A stretch of DNA of 46,768 nt, taken from a virus. A program made the position numbers and the translations under genes. The notes under the pieces were generated by a model. That model saw only the letters and a program-made list of their open reading frames with translations, made no database searches and had not been told where the DNA came from. The DNA lies in IMG/VR virus record IMGVR_UViG_3300042400_001112, positions 1 to 46,768 of that record; one strand, written 5' to 3'. Positions within the stretch are counted from its first letter, which is position 1. Each line of letters begins with the position of its first letter. Of this stretch, positions 24,995 to 32,696 are shown piece by piece.

Positions 24995-25918
24995 ATGAAC
25001 GCTGAAAATTATTACTCTATTTTAGGTGTTGAGGAAACCGCAACACAAGAAGATATAAAAAAAGCATATAGAAAATTAGCCAAAGAGAATCATCCTGATA
25101 AGGGTGGTGATGAGGAACTATTTAAAAAAATATCAGTTGCTTATGATACTATAGGTGATGAACAAAAAAGAAATGAATATGATATACAAAGAAAAAACCC
25201 TTTTGGTAGTTCTAAATTTAATGAATTTGGAGACATGTTTAATATGTTCACAAGACAATTCAGACAACAAAGAAAACCATCAAGAGTTATTAACTTTTCT
25301 GTAGATATATTAAAAAGTTATAATAATGAAAAAGTTATATTAAATTACAAAAGAAAAGAAAAATGTGATCCTTGTAATGGTACTGGTGGAGATAAAAAAG
25401 TTTGTAATACATGTAAAGGAGAAGGGGTACTTTGGAAACAGATGGGTAGTGGAATGTTTGTACAAATGGTACAAATGGCATGTGATGAATGTAATGGGCT
25501 TGGGTCAACACTAACTAATGCTTGTTACTCTTGTCACGGAAAAGGCACAAAAGAAGAAGTTAAATCTGTTGAGGTTAAAATTCCACATGGAATAGACGAC
25601 GGTCAAATGTTAAGACTTGGAGATATGGGTGACTATGTTGATGGTATTTATGGTGACATATTAGTAAAAATAATTTTAACTAATGAAAATGGATTTGAAA
25701 AAATAGGGGAACATTTAATTTATAATAAATTCTTTAAATTAGAAGATTTTAAAAAGGATAGTTTTGTGGTACCACACCCTGACGGAGATATCTCAATTAA
25801 TTTCCCAAAACATATTGATACGTCTAAACCTTTAAGAGTTAAAGGTAAGGGATTTAAATACCCAAATGTGATCGGAGACTTATTAATAAGACCATATTTA
25901 AAATACGATAGAGATTAA
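24995..25918 (+). CDS. dnaJ: DnaJ (Hsp40) co-chaperone, phage-encoded
   Basis: A 307-residue protein with all parts of a type I DnaJ in shortened form. The J domain (residues 4-62) has H33-P-D35. A short Phe/Met linker follows. The zinc domain has four CxxCxGxG repeats: CDPCNGTG, CNTCKGEG, CDECNGLG and CYSCHGKG (about 124-183). The client-binding C-terminal domain has PHGIDDGQMLRLGDMG. Cellular DnaJ is about 375 residues, and the dimerisation end seems missing. It would recruit host DnaK, perhaps for virion assembly or replication-complex remodelling. Confidence 0.95.
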   Translation: MNAENYYSILGVEETATQEDIKKAYRKLAKENHPDKGGDEELFKKISVAYDTIGDEQKRNEYDIQRKNPFGSSKFNEFGDMFNMFTRQFRQQRKPSRVINFSVDILKSYNNEKVILNYKRKEKCDPCNGTGGDKKVCNTCKGEGVLWKQMGSGMFVQMVQMACDECNGLGSTLTNACYSCHGKGTKEEVKSVEVKIPHGIDDGQMLRLGDMGDYVDGIYGDILVKIILTNENGFEKIGEHLIYNKFFKLEDFKKDSFVVPHPDGDISINFPKHIDTSKPLRVKGKGFKYPNVIGDLLIRPYLKYDRD

Positions 25919-26073
25919 AACCAAGATATAATGTCTTGTACTAATCTAATCGCACCATAAATTGCTAAAGAAAATAATATACCTCCAGATATAACTAAAA
26001 ACATTTGTAAATTTTCCTGACCCTTGTTACATTTACCACATCCGGTAACTTTTGTTGCTTCTTTCTTTTCCAT
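25915..26073 (-). CDS. Small membrane protein with CxxC (52 aa)
   Basis: The N-terminus is charged and carries a Cys pair (TGCGKCNKGQEN). One membrane segment follows (MFLVISGGILFSLAIYGAIR), then a short tail. The stop overlaps the dnaJ stop tail-to-tail. It lies 7 bases downstream of the tagged minus-strand gene, so the two form a small operon. It could be a metal- or redox-sensitive membrane peptide, but no family is recognised. Confidence 0.55.
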   Translation of the reverse strand: MEKKEATKVTGCGKCNKGQENLQMFLVISGGILFSLAIYGAIRLVQDIISWF

Positions 26074-26080
26074 AAAATAA

Positions 26081-26587
26081 TTATAATATTACAGTCCTTA
26101 AATGAAAATACTTTTCTAACATAACTTTTCTTGCTTGAACAACATCTTTCCCATAAAGTTTTAAATAAGTCCCATTATCGGAAAATGTACTTGAGACTAT
26201 TAAAAATGTATTATCCTCATCTCTTGCAAGTATGAATTCAATATAGTCAAATACTTCTTCATCTTCATTATCTTCTCTTTTAAATACAAATTTTATTTTT
26301 TTCTCAGTTGGGTCTTTAGAAAATTCGTATAAAATTTTTTTATATTTATCACGTATTAGACGAGAAAGCATAGTATTAGGTACACCAACTCTTGTATGAA
26401 TATTACTACCTGAATCTATTGCATTTAATATTATATCTTTTATTTCCTCATAACTTAAATTACTTTTCCTGTCTAATGTTTGATGAGTTGTTGCAATAAA
26501 TTTTGGACCTTCTGGTGCGGTAAAAAGCTTGTGGTGTTTACCACGATTTTCTAATATTATACTTTTAAGTACACTTAATACTTTCAT
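26081..26587 (-). CDS. Tagged protein, possibly a nuclease-fold effector
   Basis: A 168-residue protein. ATG 26587 is chosen over 26635 because the longer version would start inside the upstream terminator stem. It also gives a clean leader, MKVLSVLKSIILE, ending I11-L-E13. The body has FIATTHQTLDRKSNLSYEEI, a helix, and a beta-rich C-terminal half (FDYIEFILARDEDNTFLIVS). This order faintly recalls the BECR-fold RNase-like domains of phage polyvalent proteins. That is a guess from pattern only. It is the only tagged gene here on the minus strand. Confidence 0.55.
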   Translation of the reverse strand: MKVLSVLKSIILENRGKHHKLFTAPEGPKFIATTHQTLDRKSNLSYEEIKDIILNAIDSGSNIHTRVGVPNTMLSRLIRDKYKKILYEFSKDPTEKKIKFVFKREDNEDEEVFDYIEFILARDEDNTFLIVSSTFSDNGTYLKLYGKDVVQARKVMLEKYFHLRTVIL

Positions 26588-26608
26588 TACTAATAAATAG
26601 TATAGAAA

Positions 26609-26633
26609 TAAAAAAAGGGGGACAAAGTCCCCC
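26609..26633 (-). terminator. Rho-independent terminator (minus strand)
   Basis: GGGGGAC (26617-26623) and GTCCCCC (26627-26633) form a 7-bp stem with an AAA loop. On the minus strand it is followed by seven T. It ends the short transcript that starts near 26757 and separates it from the gene at 26587. Confidence 0.9.
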
Positions 26634-26661
26634 ATTTATGTTTTTCCTGTTAGGAAGGTAA

Positions 26662-26733
26662 TTAACCTGTCTCTAATAACCGTAAGATGACATCACGACT
26701 TGCGTTTTTTAAATGGTGTACCAAGTCATCCAT
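26662..26733 (-). CDS. Micro-ORF (23 aa) or small RNA unit
   Basis: ATG 26733 to TAA 26662 on the minus strand encodes MDDLVHHLKNASRDVILRLL, then ETG, an amphipathic helix. The unit has a perfect promoter about 30 bases upstream and a strong terminator about 30 bases downstream, giving a transcript of roughly 140 bases. Either the peptide is the product or the transcript acts as an RNA. No known family is recognised. Confidence 0.5.
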   Translation of the reverse strand: MDDLVHHLKNASRDVILRLLETG

Positions 26734-26763
26734 TTTGTTTAGTAGTTAACTACATCAACAATA

Positions 26764-26794
26764 CAAAGATACTGTTTTTTTATTAATTACCAAA
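26764..26794 (-). promoter_or_regulatory. Bacteroidota-type promoter (minus strand)
   Basis: On the minus strand, TTTG (26794-26791), 19 bases, TATCTTTG (26771-26764). Both boxes match the consensus exactly. Transcription would start near 26757 and run to the terminator at 26609. Confidence 0.8.
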
Positions 26795-26816
26795 TAAATT
26801 ATAAAAAAATTTGGTG

Positions 26817-26847
26817 TTGATTAATATGATTAAGTTTATTATTTTTT
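26817..26847 (+). promoter_or_regulatory. Putative promoter of the Dam methylase gene
   Basis: TTGA (26817-26820), 19 bases, then TATTTTTT (26840-26847), ending 4 bases before ATG 26852. The -7 box is a weak match, but the spacing agrees with the other leaderless-type units. The region is back to back with the minus-strand promoter at 26764-26794. Confidence 0.4.
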
Positions 26848-26851
26848 ATAC

Positions 26852-27691
26852 ATGTTAAGTTATATCGGAGGTAAAAGTAAGATTGGAAAGTGGATAGTCC
26901 CTTTTTATGATAAAAATATGGAAACTTACGTTGAAACGTTTGGAGGTATGTTTTGGTGTTTCTATAATATGGATCTAAAACTATACCCAAACCTTAATAA
27001 AGTGGTTTATAATGACTTTAATCCATTAAATTACAACTTATTCAAGTGTGTACAAAATCCATCTGAACTATTAAAGGCAATTAATTCTATTGATTGCCAA
27101 AAACAAGGTGTAGACGTAACACCTGAAATTTATAAAGAACAATTTGTAAGGTTTCAGGCTGAAGTTTTTAATCAAGGTTTCAGCGTAGAACCTGGCGATT
27201 ATGAAGTTGCCGCTAAATATGTTTATATTCTTACACAAGTTTTTAGTGGATCAAAACCTGAGACATCTAATTTTATTGACCTTAAAGGTAAGTATAAGTC
27301 AAAGTATCTAACATTTAGAGATAAGTTATTAAAACCTGATTGGATTGACCACTTTTTAAAAATTACCGATGTTGAAAATATGGATTTTTCAGAAGTTATT
27401 AATAAGTACGATTCAACATCAACATATATATATTTGGACCCACCTTATTGGAAAACAGAAAATTACTATTCAAACCATGATTTTGATAGAAATGATCATG
27501 AGAGATTAGCAAATACCATAAAAAATATAAAAGGAAAGTTTTCACTTTCTTATTATGATTTTCCATTATTATCTGAATGGTTTCCTAAAGAAGATTATAG
27601 ATGGGAGTCTAAACAATTTGCTAAGGCTGCTGCGGCTAAGAAAGGCGAAAAGCAAAATATGGGAGAAGAGATATTGATTATGAACTATTAA
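26852..27691 (+). CDS. dam: DNA adenine methyltransferase, D12 class (Dam-like)
   Basis: A 279-residue protein. It begins with the SAM-binding motif LSYIGGKSKIGKWIVPF, followed by VETFGGMFWCFYNM and VVYNDFNP. The catalytic loop is YIYLDPPYW (DPPY near 196-199). The order of motifs is that of D12-class N6-adenine methyltransferases. No restriction endonuclease lies beside it, so it is an orphan enzyme, likely used to shield phage DNA or mark replication. The target sequence cannot be read from the protein. Confidence 0.93.
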   Translation: MLSYIGGKSKIGKWIVPFYDKNMETYVETFGGMFWCFYNMDLKLYPNLNKVVYNDFNPLNYNLFKCVQNPSELLKAINSIDCQKQGVDVTPEIYKEQFVRFQAEVFNQGFSVEPGDYEVAAKYVYILTQVFSGSKPETSNFIDLKGKYKSKYLTFRDKLLKPDWIDHFLKITDVENMDFSEVINKYDSTSTYIYLDPPYWKTENYYSNHDFDRNDHERLANTIKNIKGKFSLSYYDFPLLSEWFPKEDYRWESKQFAKAAAAKKGEKQNMGEEILIMNY

Positions 27692-27734
27692 GATTTTTTT
27701 TTATATTTAGAATATTTATTAAATAAAAAATATC

Positions 27735-29666
27735 ATGGAACTTGTAAAGTTATTATCAAATATAGTTAAAGAAAATACATCTAAAAATAAAAGAGTACTA
27801 TTAGAATACCCTGAGTCTACAGTTAAAAAATTAGTAGACAAATTCCAAAAACAAACTCAAGATAGTGAAGAAGAAATAAGATCTATAATTTCTGATTTTG
27901 AAAGATTTAAATCGGCATTACCTGGAAATGAGAGAGATATATTTGGATATGACTATCAAAAATTAAAAGATACCGTAACATCTAAGTCCGAAAGTCAAAA
28001 AACTAAAAAAACATTTGATGATGTTTACAATGAGTTCATGAAGAAAAACGCTGGTGCTGATAAGAGGTTAACAAAACTTAATATTAAGAAATTTTTTGAA
28101 ATGAAAGCCTTAGATCCAAAAAGATTTAAGAAAGATATACTTAACATGACTTCACTTGAGTTATCTGCGTTAATTAGAAAAGATTTTGAAAACTTCATGA
28201 AAGAAAAATTAGCTGAAAAGTTAATTAAAGACAATCCACAAGAGAATATTGAACAAATTATGAATAGGGTTGATAGATACGTTGCAAACTATCCTTTAGT
28301 TCCTATTAATACAAAACCGGCTGGAATGATGACTTTTGTAGAGTTTGAACATGTTGTTGACGTTCTACCTATGCAAGATGAGTATAAGATGCCTGAAGTT
28401 GACGTAAGTGATGTTAACGTTACTTATGAAGATGACGATATTTTAATTTTTGAACCAGATCAAAAACATAAGTGTATTAACATTAGAAAAAAATTCGCTC
28501 CTGACAGAAGATGGTGTACATCTTGGGAAGGTTCAGGAAACTATTATTATAATTATAGATTAAGACAAAACTTAACTTTATATTATGTTATTAATAAGAA
28601 CTTAAAGGAAAGTGATGTTAATTTCGCTGTTGTTATTTTAGTTGATTATGATTGGAGAAATAATGTACAATTTAGACTTGCTGATGGAACCAACAGTGGA
28701 AGATTTGCGGGATCTACAGTAATGCCTTGGAGTGAAATCATACAAAAAATACCAAATCTTAAAGGTAAAGAAAAATATTTTGTACCTCATCCATTCCCTG
28801 TTGAACAACAAAGTATGATGATGGCTTTTGAAAGAAAAAATTTAACAACAAATGACCCAATTAAAGAGTTAGGATCAGAAGAAAATGTTGAGTTATGGTT
28901 AGAATTAAGAACACCAGATCTGTCATCACTAGCAAATGGGGCTCTAATATGGGCAAACTTTACACCATATTTAAGACATAAATACATTGGTATGGATGGT
29001 AAACTTACAGGTCCTATGTTAAAGGCATCAGATAAAGAAAGTAAGGACTATTATCTTTCTAAAAAGAGAAAATCATTATTATTAACAGATATAGACAAAT
29101 TGAGTGAGGCCGATGTATCTTTAATTATGAGTGATGAAATGGCCCCTTACCATGAGGCTTTAATTAATGCGTACTCTAAACAACTTGCTAAAAAAGACTT
29201 AGATCTTTCTTATTTACCTATTACATTCCCTAGCGATGCAGCGGCCAAATTTGCTATGATGTTTGGTCTTGAAGTTTTATTTGAAATGTTACCTGAAGAT
29301 ACAAAATTCATAAATTTAGAAAATAAATCAGACAAAGTTGAACCGTTTCACGTACCTTCAAATATATCAAGATTTAAAGGTTTAAAAACTCTTGTTGCTG
29401 ATAATATTATAAAAAGTTTACCTGAGTCTATAGGTGAATGTAAAATGTTAAGTTTTATTAATGTAACCGGTAATAAAGAACTTACAACATTACCAAGATC
29501 CATTGCAAATTTACACTGTCTAACATTCTTATCTGTTTTAGATTCAAGTATTGATGTTAAGAACTTACCAAAAGAATTATTTAAATACATGATGCCAACA
29601 GAAGATTTCTTTATTGTTAATTTCCCTAAAGAGTTAAGAGAAAAAAGAGGATGCCCAACTAGTTAA
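27735..29666 (+). CDS. Tagged protein with WC-motif domain and leucine-rich repeats
   Basis: A 643-residue protein. The N-terminal leader (MELVKLLSNIVKENTSKNKR, then VLLE) ends L22-L-E24. Residues about 40-200 are helical. A domain near 240-340 contains RRWCTSWEGSG then LTLYYVINKNL, shared in outline with the gene at 43047. The C-terminal part (about 520-640) holds leucine-rich repeats of the bacterial type (IIKSLPESIGECKMLSFINV; ELTTLPRSIANLHCLTFLSV). LRR domains usually bind proteins. Delivery into the host with the DNA is inferred from the leader. Confidence 0.65.
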   Translation: MELVKLLSNIVKENTSKNKRVLLEYPESTVKKLVDKFQKQTQDSEEEIRSIISDFERFKSALPGNERDIFGYDYQKLKDTVTSKSESQKTKKTFDDVYNEFMKKNAGADKRLTKLNIKKFFEMKALDPKRFKKDILNMTSLELSALIRKDFENFMKEKLAEKLIKDNPQENIEQIMNRVDRYVANYPLVPINTKPAGMMTFVEFEHVVDVLPMQDEYKMPEVDVSDVNVTYEDDDILIFEPDQKHKCINIRKKFAPDRRWCTSWEGSGNYYYNYRLRQNLTLYYVINKNLKESDVNFAVVILVDYDWRNNVQFRLADGTNSGRFAGSTVMPWSEIIQKIPNLKGKEKYFVPHPFPVEQQSMMMAFERKNLTTNDPIKELGSEENVELWLELRTPDLSSLANGALIWANFTPYLRHKYIGMDGKLTGPMLKASDKESKDYYLSKKRKSLLLTDIDKLSEADVSLIMSDEMAPYHEALINAYSKQLAKKDLDLSYLPITFPSDAAAKFAMMFGLEVLFEMLPEDTKFINLENKSDKVEPFHVPSNISRFKGLKTLVADNIIKSLPESIGECKMLSFINVTGNKELTTLPRSIANLHCLTFLSVLDSSIDVKNLPKELFKYMMPTEDFFIVNFPKELREKRGCPTS

Positions 29667-29667
29667 T

Positions 29668-29958
29668 ATGAAAAACGTAGATATAGAAGTTTATATAAGT
29701 AATCTTATAAATTTTTTTGAAAATAACCCTAATGATCTTTTGGTTTTAATAGGAACCTTACAAAAGGATGATTTCTATAAAAAATTAAAAGAAAGGTCAA
29801 TCAAAAATTTTGAAAATGGCGAAGATTATATTTTAACAAAAAATCAAATTGTTGAAGTTGTATTGGAACTAAAATTACCGATATTAAAAGAAGAAAAGAA
29901 AAATCAGATAGATAAAATTATACAAAAAACAAAATTTGGTGATATAATCTTAAATTAA
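29668..29958 (+). CDS. Hypothetical protein (96 aa)
   Basis: It starts one base after the stop of the LRR gene, so it is co-transcribed. The protein is helical and charged (VDIEVYISNLINFFENNPND; DFYKKLKERSIKNFENGEDY) with no Cys or membrane segment. It could be a partner or chaperone of the LRR protein by position. No family is recognised. Confidence 0.5.
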   Translation: MKNVDIEVYISNLINFFENNPNDLLVLIGTLQKDDFYKKLKERSIKNFENGEDYILTKNQIVEVVLELKLPILKEEKKNQIDKIIQKTKFGDIILN

Positions 29959-29959
29959 G

Positions 29960-29990
29960 TTTGTTGATTAAAAAAAAACAATTATATTTG
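29960..29990 (+). promoter_or_regulatory. Bacteroidota-type promoter (TTTG-N19-TATATTTG)
   Basis: TTTG (29960-29963), 19 bases, then TATATTTG (29983-29990), both exact matches. ATG 30015 is 24 bases further. This also argues against a start at 29961 for the downstream gene. Confidence 0.8.
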
Positions 29991-30014
29991 TATTATAATT
30001 TTAAATCTACAAAA

Positions 30015-30770
30015 ATGATCTACACACCAGAACTTATTAAGACACAAGCACCTTCAGTATTCGCCACTTCACCATCCCCAAAGATGACAAATAAATACAC
30101 ATTTGTACCAACAGATGAAGTATTGGGGTTTTTTGATCGTGAGGGTTGGCAAATTGCATCTGTCAAACAAACAGGTAAAGGTATTCATTCCCTACATGAA
30201 ATTAGATTTCGTAATAGTGAACTTCCTAAAGTTGGAGATACTTTAGTTGAAGCTATAGTTAAAAACTCTCACAATGGTACATCCGCATTTTCGTTAAGTG
30301 CGGGACTTTTTAGACTTGTTTGTTCAAATGGACTAACAGTACCAACAGCAATTGCAGATAAGTTTACAATGAGACACAACCAATTTAAGTTAGATGATGT
30401 AAAAGAATTGGCAGACAACTTCTCAAAAAAATTACCTATGATTGAACAATCTGTAGGTAGGATGATGTCTCGTGAATTAACAACAGACGAAAAAATTCAA
30501 TTTGTTAAAGAATCGGCAAAAATTAGATTTAATGCAGAAAAAACATTATCAGATATGGAGATTTTAGGACTTCTAACACCAAATAGATCTGAAGATGAAG
30601 GCGATGATATGTGGAGAGTTTTTAATACTGTACAAGAAAAATTTATAAGGGGTGGGGTACAAGTTTCTAACCAAAGAGGTAGAATGTCAAAAATGAGAAA
30701 GATTGATAATATACTTGCACAGAACACAATAAATACAAAACTTTGGGAACTAGCTGAAGTAATGATATAA
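30015..30770 (+). CDS. DUF932 (phage/plasmid-like) protein
   Basis: A 251-residue protein. The start at 30015 follows a perfect promoter. The sequence carries the DUF932 pattern: YTFVPTDEVLGFFDREGWQI, HEIRFRNSELPKVGDTLVEA, then FSLSAGLFRLVCSNGLTVPT and a helical C-terminal half. This family is common in phages and plasmids and has no established biochemical role. It forms a single-gene unit with its own terminator. Confidence 0.82.
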   Translation: MIYTPELIKTQAPSVFATSPSPKMTNKYTFVPTDEVLGFFDREGWQIASVKQTGKGIHSLHEIRFRNSELPKVGDTLVEAIVKNSHNGTSAFSLSAGLFRLVCSNGLTVPTAIADKFTMRHNQFKLDDVKELADNFSKKLPMIEQSVGRMMSRELTTDEKIQFVKESAKIRFNAEKTLSDMEILGLLTPNRSEDEGDDMWRVFNTVQEKFIRGGVQVSNQRGRMSKMRKIDNILAQNTINTKLWELAEVMI

Positions 30771-30810
30771 AAATAAAGTGGTGACTTTTCACCACTTTAT
30801 TTTATTTTTA
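30771..30810 (+). terminator. Rho-independent terminator
   Basis: AAATAAAGTGGTGA (30771-30784) pairs perfectly over 14 bp with TCACCACTTTATTT (30789-30802) around CTTT, followed by TATTTTT. It closes the DUF932 unit. Confidence 0.92.
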
Positions 30811-30814
30811 TAAT

Positions 30815-31153
30815 ATGACAAGAAAAGATTATTTTGAAAAAGAGGAAAGTTTTTTAAAACTAATATATGATAAAGAAGGGGTATTATTATCTAAAATAAA
30901 AATAGAAGGTACATTATTATTAACTCCTGAATTACTAATAGAAAAAAATTTTATTTTAGAGTATTGTGATATTTTTGCATATGAAAATGGATTATCATAT
31001 GTTGATGCTATTTTTAGAAATAAATCCAATATTTTTATATATTTATCTAAAAGAGATTCTATTGAAAAGGGATATCAAACAATGATATACTTTAACCCAC
31101 AAAATTTAGAAGAAGTTAAGTTCTTCATAAAAAGTTTATTAAAAATAAAATAA
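30815..31153 (+). CDS. Hypothetical protein (112 aa)
   Basis: A small alpha/beta protein (YFEKEESFLKLIYDKEGVLL; FILEYCDIFAYENGLSYVDA; MIYFNPQNLEEVKFFIKSLL). It follows a terminator and starts a run with thioredoxin one base downstream. No promoter box is evident in the short gap. No family is recognised. Confidence 0.5.
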   Translation: MTRKDYFEKEESFLKLIYDKEGVLLSKIKIEGTLLLTPELLIEKNFILEYCDIFAYENGLSYVDAIFRNKSNIFIYLSKRDSIEKGYQTMIYFNPQNLEEVKFFIKSLLKIK

Positions 31154-31154
31154 A

Positions 31155-31469
31155 ATGGAAATTAGTAGTGTTGATCTAACATATAAGATAAAGTCTGGAA
31201 AAAAAGTTATTGTGGAATTTTGGGCGGAATGGTGCGGACCTTGTAGAATTATGAAACCAATTTTTGAAAAAGTGTCAATAGACAACTCCTCAGAAGTTGA
31301 AATGTATACAATGAATGTAGATTTAAATAGAGAATTTAGTGTTGATCATGGAATTAGAAGTATACCTACGGTAAAAATATTTAATGATGGAAAAGTAGTT
31401 GAAACAAAGGTGGGTATTTTAGGTGAACAAGAAATGAAAGTTATAATAAATAAATTACTATTAAATTAA
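31155..31469 (+). CDS. Thioredoxin
   Basis: A 104-residue protein with a complete thioredoxin fold: VIVEFWAEWCGPCRIMKPIF (active site W26-C27-G-P-C30), MNVDLNREFSVDHGIRSIPT (cis-Pro) and VKIFNDGKVV. It would be a cytoplasmic electron donor. In phages it commonly serves ribonucleotide reductase or, in T7, polymerase processivity. It heads a cluster with a small lipoprotein and glutaredoxin. There is no signal peptide and no cargo tag, unlike the thioredoxin-fold protein at 9312. Confidence 0.93.
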   Translation: MEISSVDLTYKIKSGKKVIVEFWAEWCGPCRIMKPIFEKVSIDNSSEVEMYTMNVDLNREFSVDHGIRSIPTVKIFNDGKVVETKVGILGEQEMKVIINKLLLN

Positions 31470-31470
31470 A

Positions 31471-31629
31471 ATGAATAAAAAAATAATTTCCATTATATTA
31501 ATCTTTTTATTTTTTTCATGTAAAACATCAAAAAATAATTGTGATGCTTATGGAATTATTAATACTAAAGGTAAAGTTTACATTAAAAAAGATACAACTA
31601 AAATTCTAATAAATAAAACTATAAAATAA
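31471..31629 (+). CDS. Small lipoprotein (52 aa)
   Basis: It has a short basic start, a hydrophobic stretch and a lipobox with Cys at residue 17 (IISIILIFLFFSCKTSKNNC). The mature part contains NCDAYG, a motif I recall in small uncharacterised Bacteroidota lipoproteins. It lies between thioredoxin and glutaredoxin with one-base and six-base gaps. A host-derived surface lipoprotein is likely, and an exclusion role is only possible. Confidence 0.65.
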   Translation: MNKKIISIILIFLFFSCKTSKNNCDAYGIINTKGKVYIKKDTTKILINKTIK

Positions 31630-31635
31630 TTAATT

Positions 31636-31923
31636 ATGGATAAAATAGTTGTAATATATACTATGAAAAGTTGTCCTTATTGTCATGAGTTAAAAGAAAT
31701 GTTAGACAAAGAAAATATAGAATATTTTGATAGAGATATTCATGATTATAAAGAAGAATATGATATTTTTGTTGAAATTACTGGTAATGAATATGTACCT
31801 TCTTTTATGACAGTTAAAGAACCTGACGCAAAAAAACCTGAAGTTTTTTTATATGCCCCTGAAAGAGATTTTAATGAACTTGAGGATGGTGTAAAAATAA
31901 TAAAAGAATTTTTAGATAAATAA
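31636..31923 (+). CDS. Glutaredoxin-like protein
   Basis: A 95-residue protein with VVIYTMKSCPYCHELKEMLD (C13-P-Y-C16), then EYVPSFMTVK as the cis-Pro region. It probably reduces disulfides, for example of ribonucleotide reductase, together with the thioredoxin two genes upstream. The C-terminal half departs from textbook glutaredoxin (no clear glutathione-binding GG), so a thioredoxin-like variant is possible. It ends in a bidirectional terminator. Confidence 0.85.
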   Translation: MDKIVVIYTMKSCPYCHELKEMLDKENIEYFDRDIHDYKEEYDIFVEITGNEYVPSFMTVKEPDAKKPEVFLYAPERDFNELEDGVKIIKEFLDK

Positions 31924-31951
31924 AAAAACCACCATTAAGGTGGTTTTTTTA
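31922..31951. terminator. Bidirectional rho-independent terminator
   Basis: AAACCACC (31926-31933) pairs with GGTGGTTT (31939-31946) around ATTAA, with a T tract on the right and an A tract on the left. It serves both the plus-strand glutaredoxin unit and the convergent minus-strand gene at 31952. Confidence 0.9.
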
Positions 31952-32647
31952 TTAAAATATAATTACGTGTTCTAACATGTCTTGAACCATGTAAGGTTTT
32001 TTGTTGTCCTGATCTAACACATCATTAATTAATTCGTATGAGTTTAATTTATTATTAAATTTATTTAAATCAAAATCAAACACATCTAAAACCAAAGATT
32101 TAATTTTATTATTATCTATTTTTGAATTTGATTTTATTTCTATGTTTAGATCTTCATCCGAACTAATAGAAGTTGTATAGAAAAATTCTAAGTCTGAAAC
32201 ACCAAGTAAATTATACATATGATTAAATACGTAGTTAGAATAATATAACATAGATCTTCCACACCCTAAACTATGGCCATATGGAAATTCAGAAGTTACG
32301 ATCATATCTGTAAACGGTTCTGATTTCTCAGTGTAAAGATTTTTATGTATGTAAAACCAAATATTATCTATATCAGGGATTTCAGAACCATATGATATTA
32401 TATCAATTATATTCATGTTTTTTATTTCCGCCCCATCAATATAATCCTTAAATTTATCAAAGAACTCTTCTTTAATAATTTGTAGATCAAGAATTTCTTT
32501 ACTTGTACTTTTACCTGTAACAACAACAAAGTTATTACAGTCTGAAACTTGTATTATACTTTTTTCTAATTTATCTATTTTTGATAGAATAAAGTCAGAA
32601 AATAAATTTACTATAAATCTTTTTGAATTTTTGTTTAATAATCTCAT
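31952..32647 (-). CDS. Hypothetical protein (231 aa)
   Basis: A soluble alpha/beta protein on the minus strand. Conserved-looking pieces are SDCNNFVVVTGKSTSKEILD, TSEFPYGHSLGCGRSMLYYS and the helical stretch YVFNHMYNLLGVSDLEFF. The GHSLGCGRSM loop resembles a nucleotide- or SAM-binding loop and vaguely recalls an archaeal-type AdoMet synthetase, but the rest does not support that. It is followed by a terminator and preceded by two paralogous genes on the same strand. Confidence 0.55.
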   Translation of the reverse strand: MRLLNKNSKRFIVNLFSDFILSKIDKLEKSIIQVSDCNNFVVVTGKSTSKEILDLQIIKEEFFDKFKDYIDGAEIKNMNIIDIISYGSEIPDIDNIWFYIHKNLYTEKSEPFTDMIVTSEFPYGHSLGCGRSMLYYSNYVFNHMYNLLGVSDLEFFYTTSISSDEDLNIEIKSNSKIDNNKIKSLVLDVFDFDLNKFNNKLNSYELINDVLDQDNKKPYMVQDMLEHVIIF

Positions 32648-32696
32648 AATCTATTTTTTTATAATGAATATGAGTTTTATTTGATAATATAAATAG

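Noticed and set aside
26588-26635. N-terminal extension of the 26081 minus-strand gene
   Set aside because: It would place the start inside a terminator stem, and the shorter form begins with the common leader.
29961-30014. Upstream extension of the DUF932 gene to an earlier start
   Set aside because: The extension would translate the perfect promoter boxes at 29960-29990; ATG 30015 fits better.
31952-32647. S-adenosylmethionine synthetase
   Set aside because: Only one Gly-rich loop is faintly similar; the other family motifs and the length do not match.
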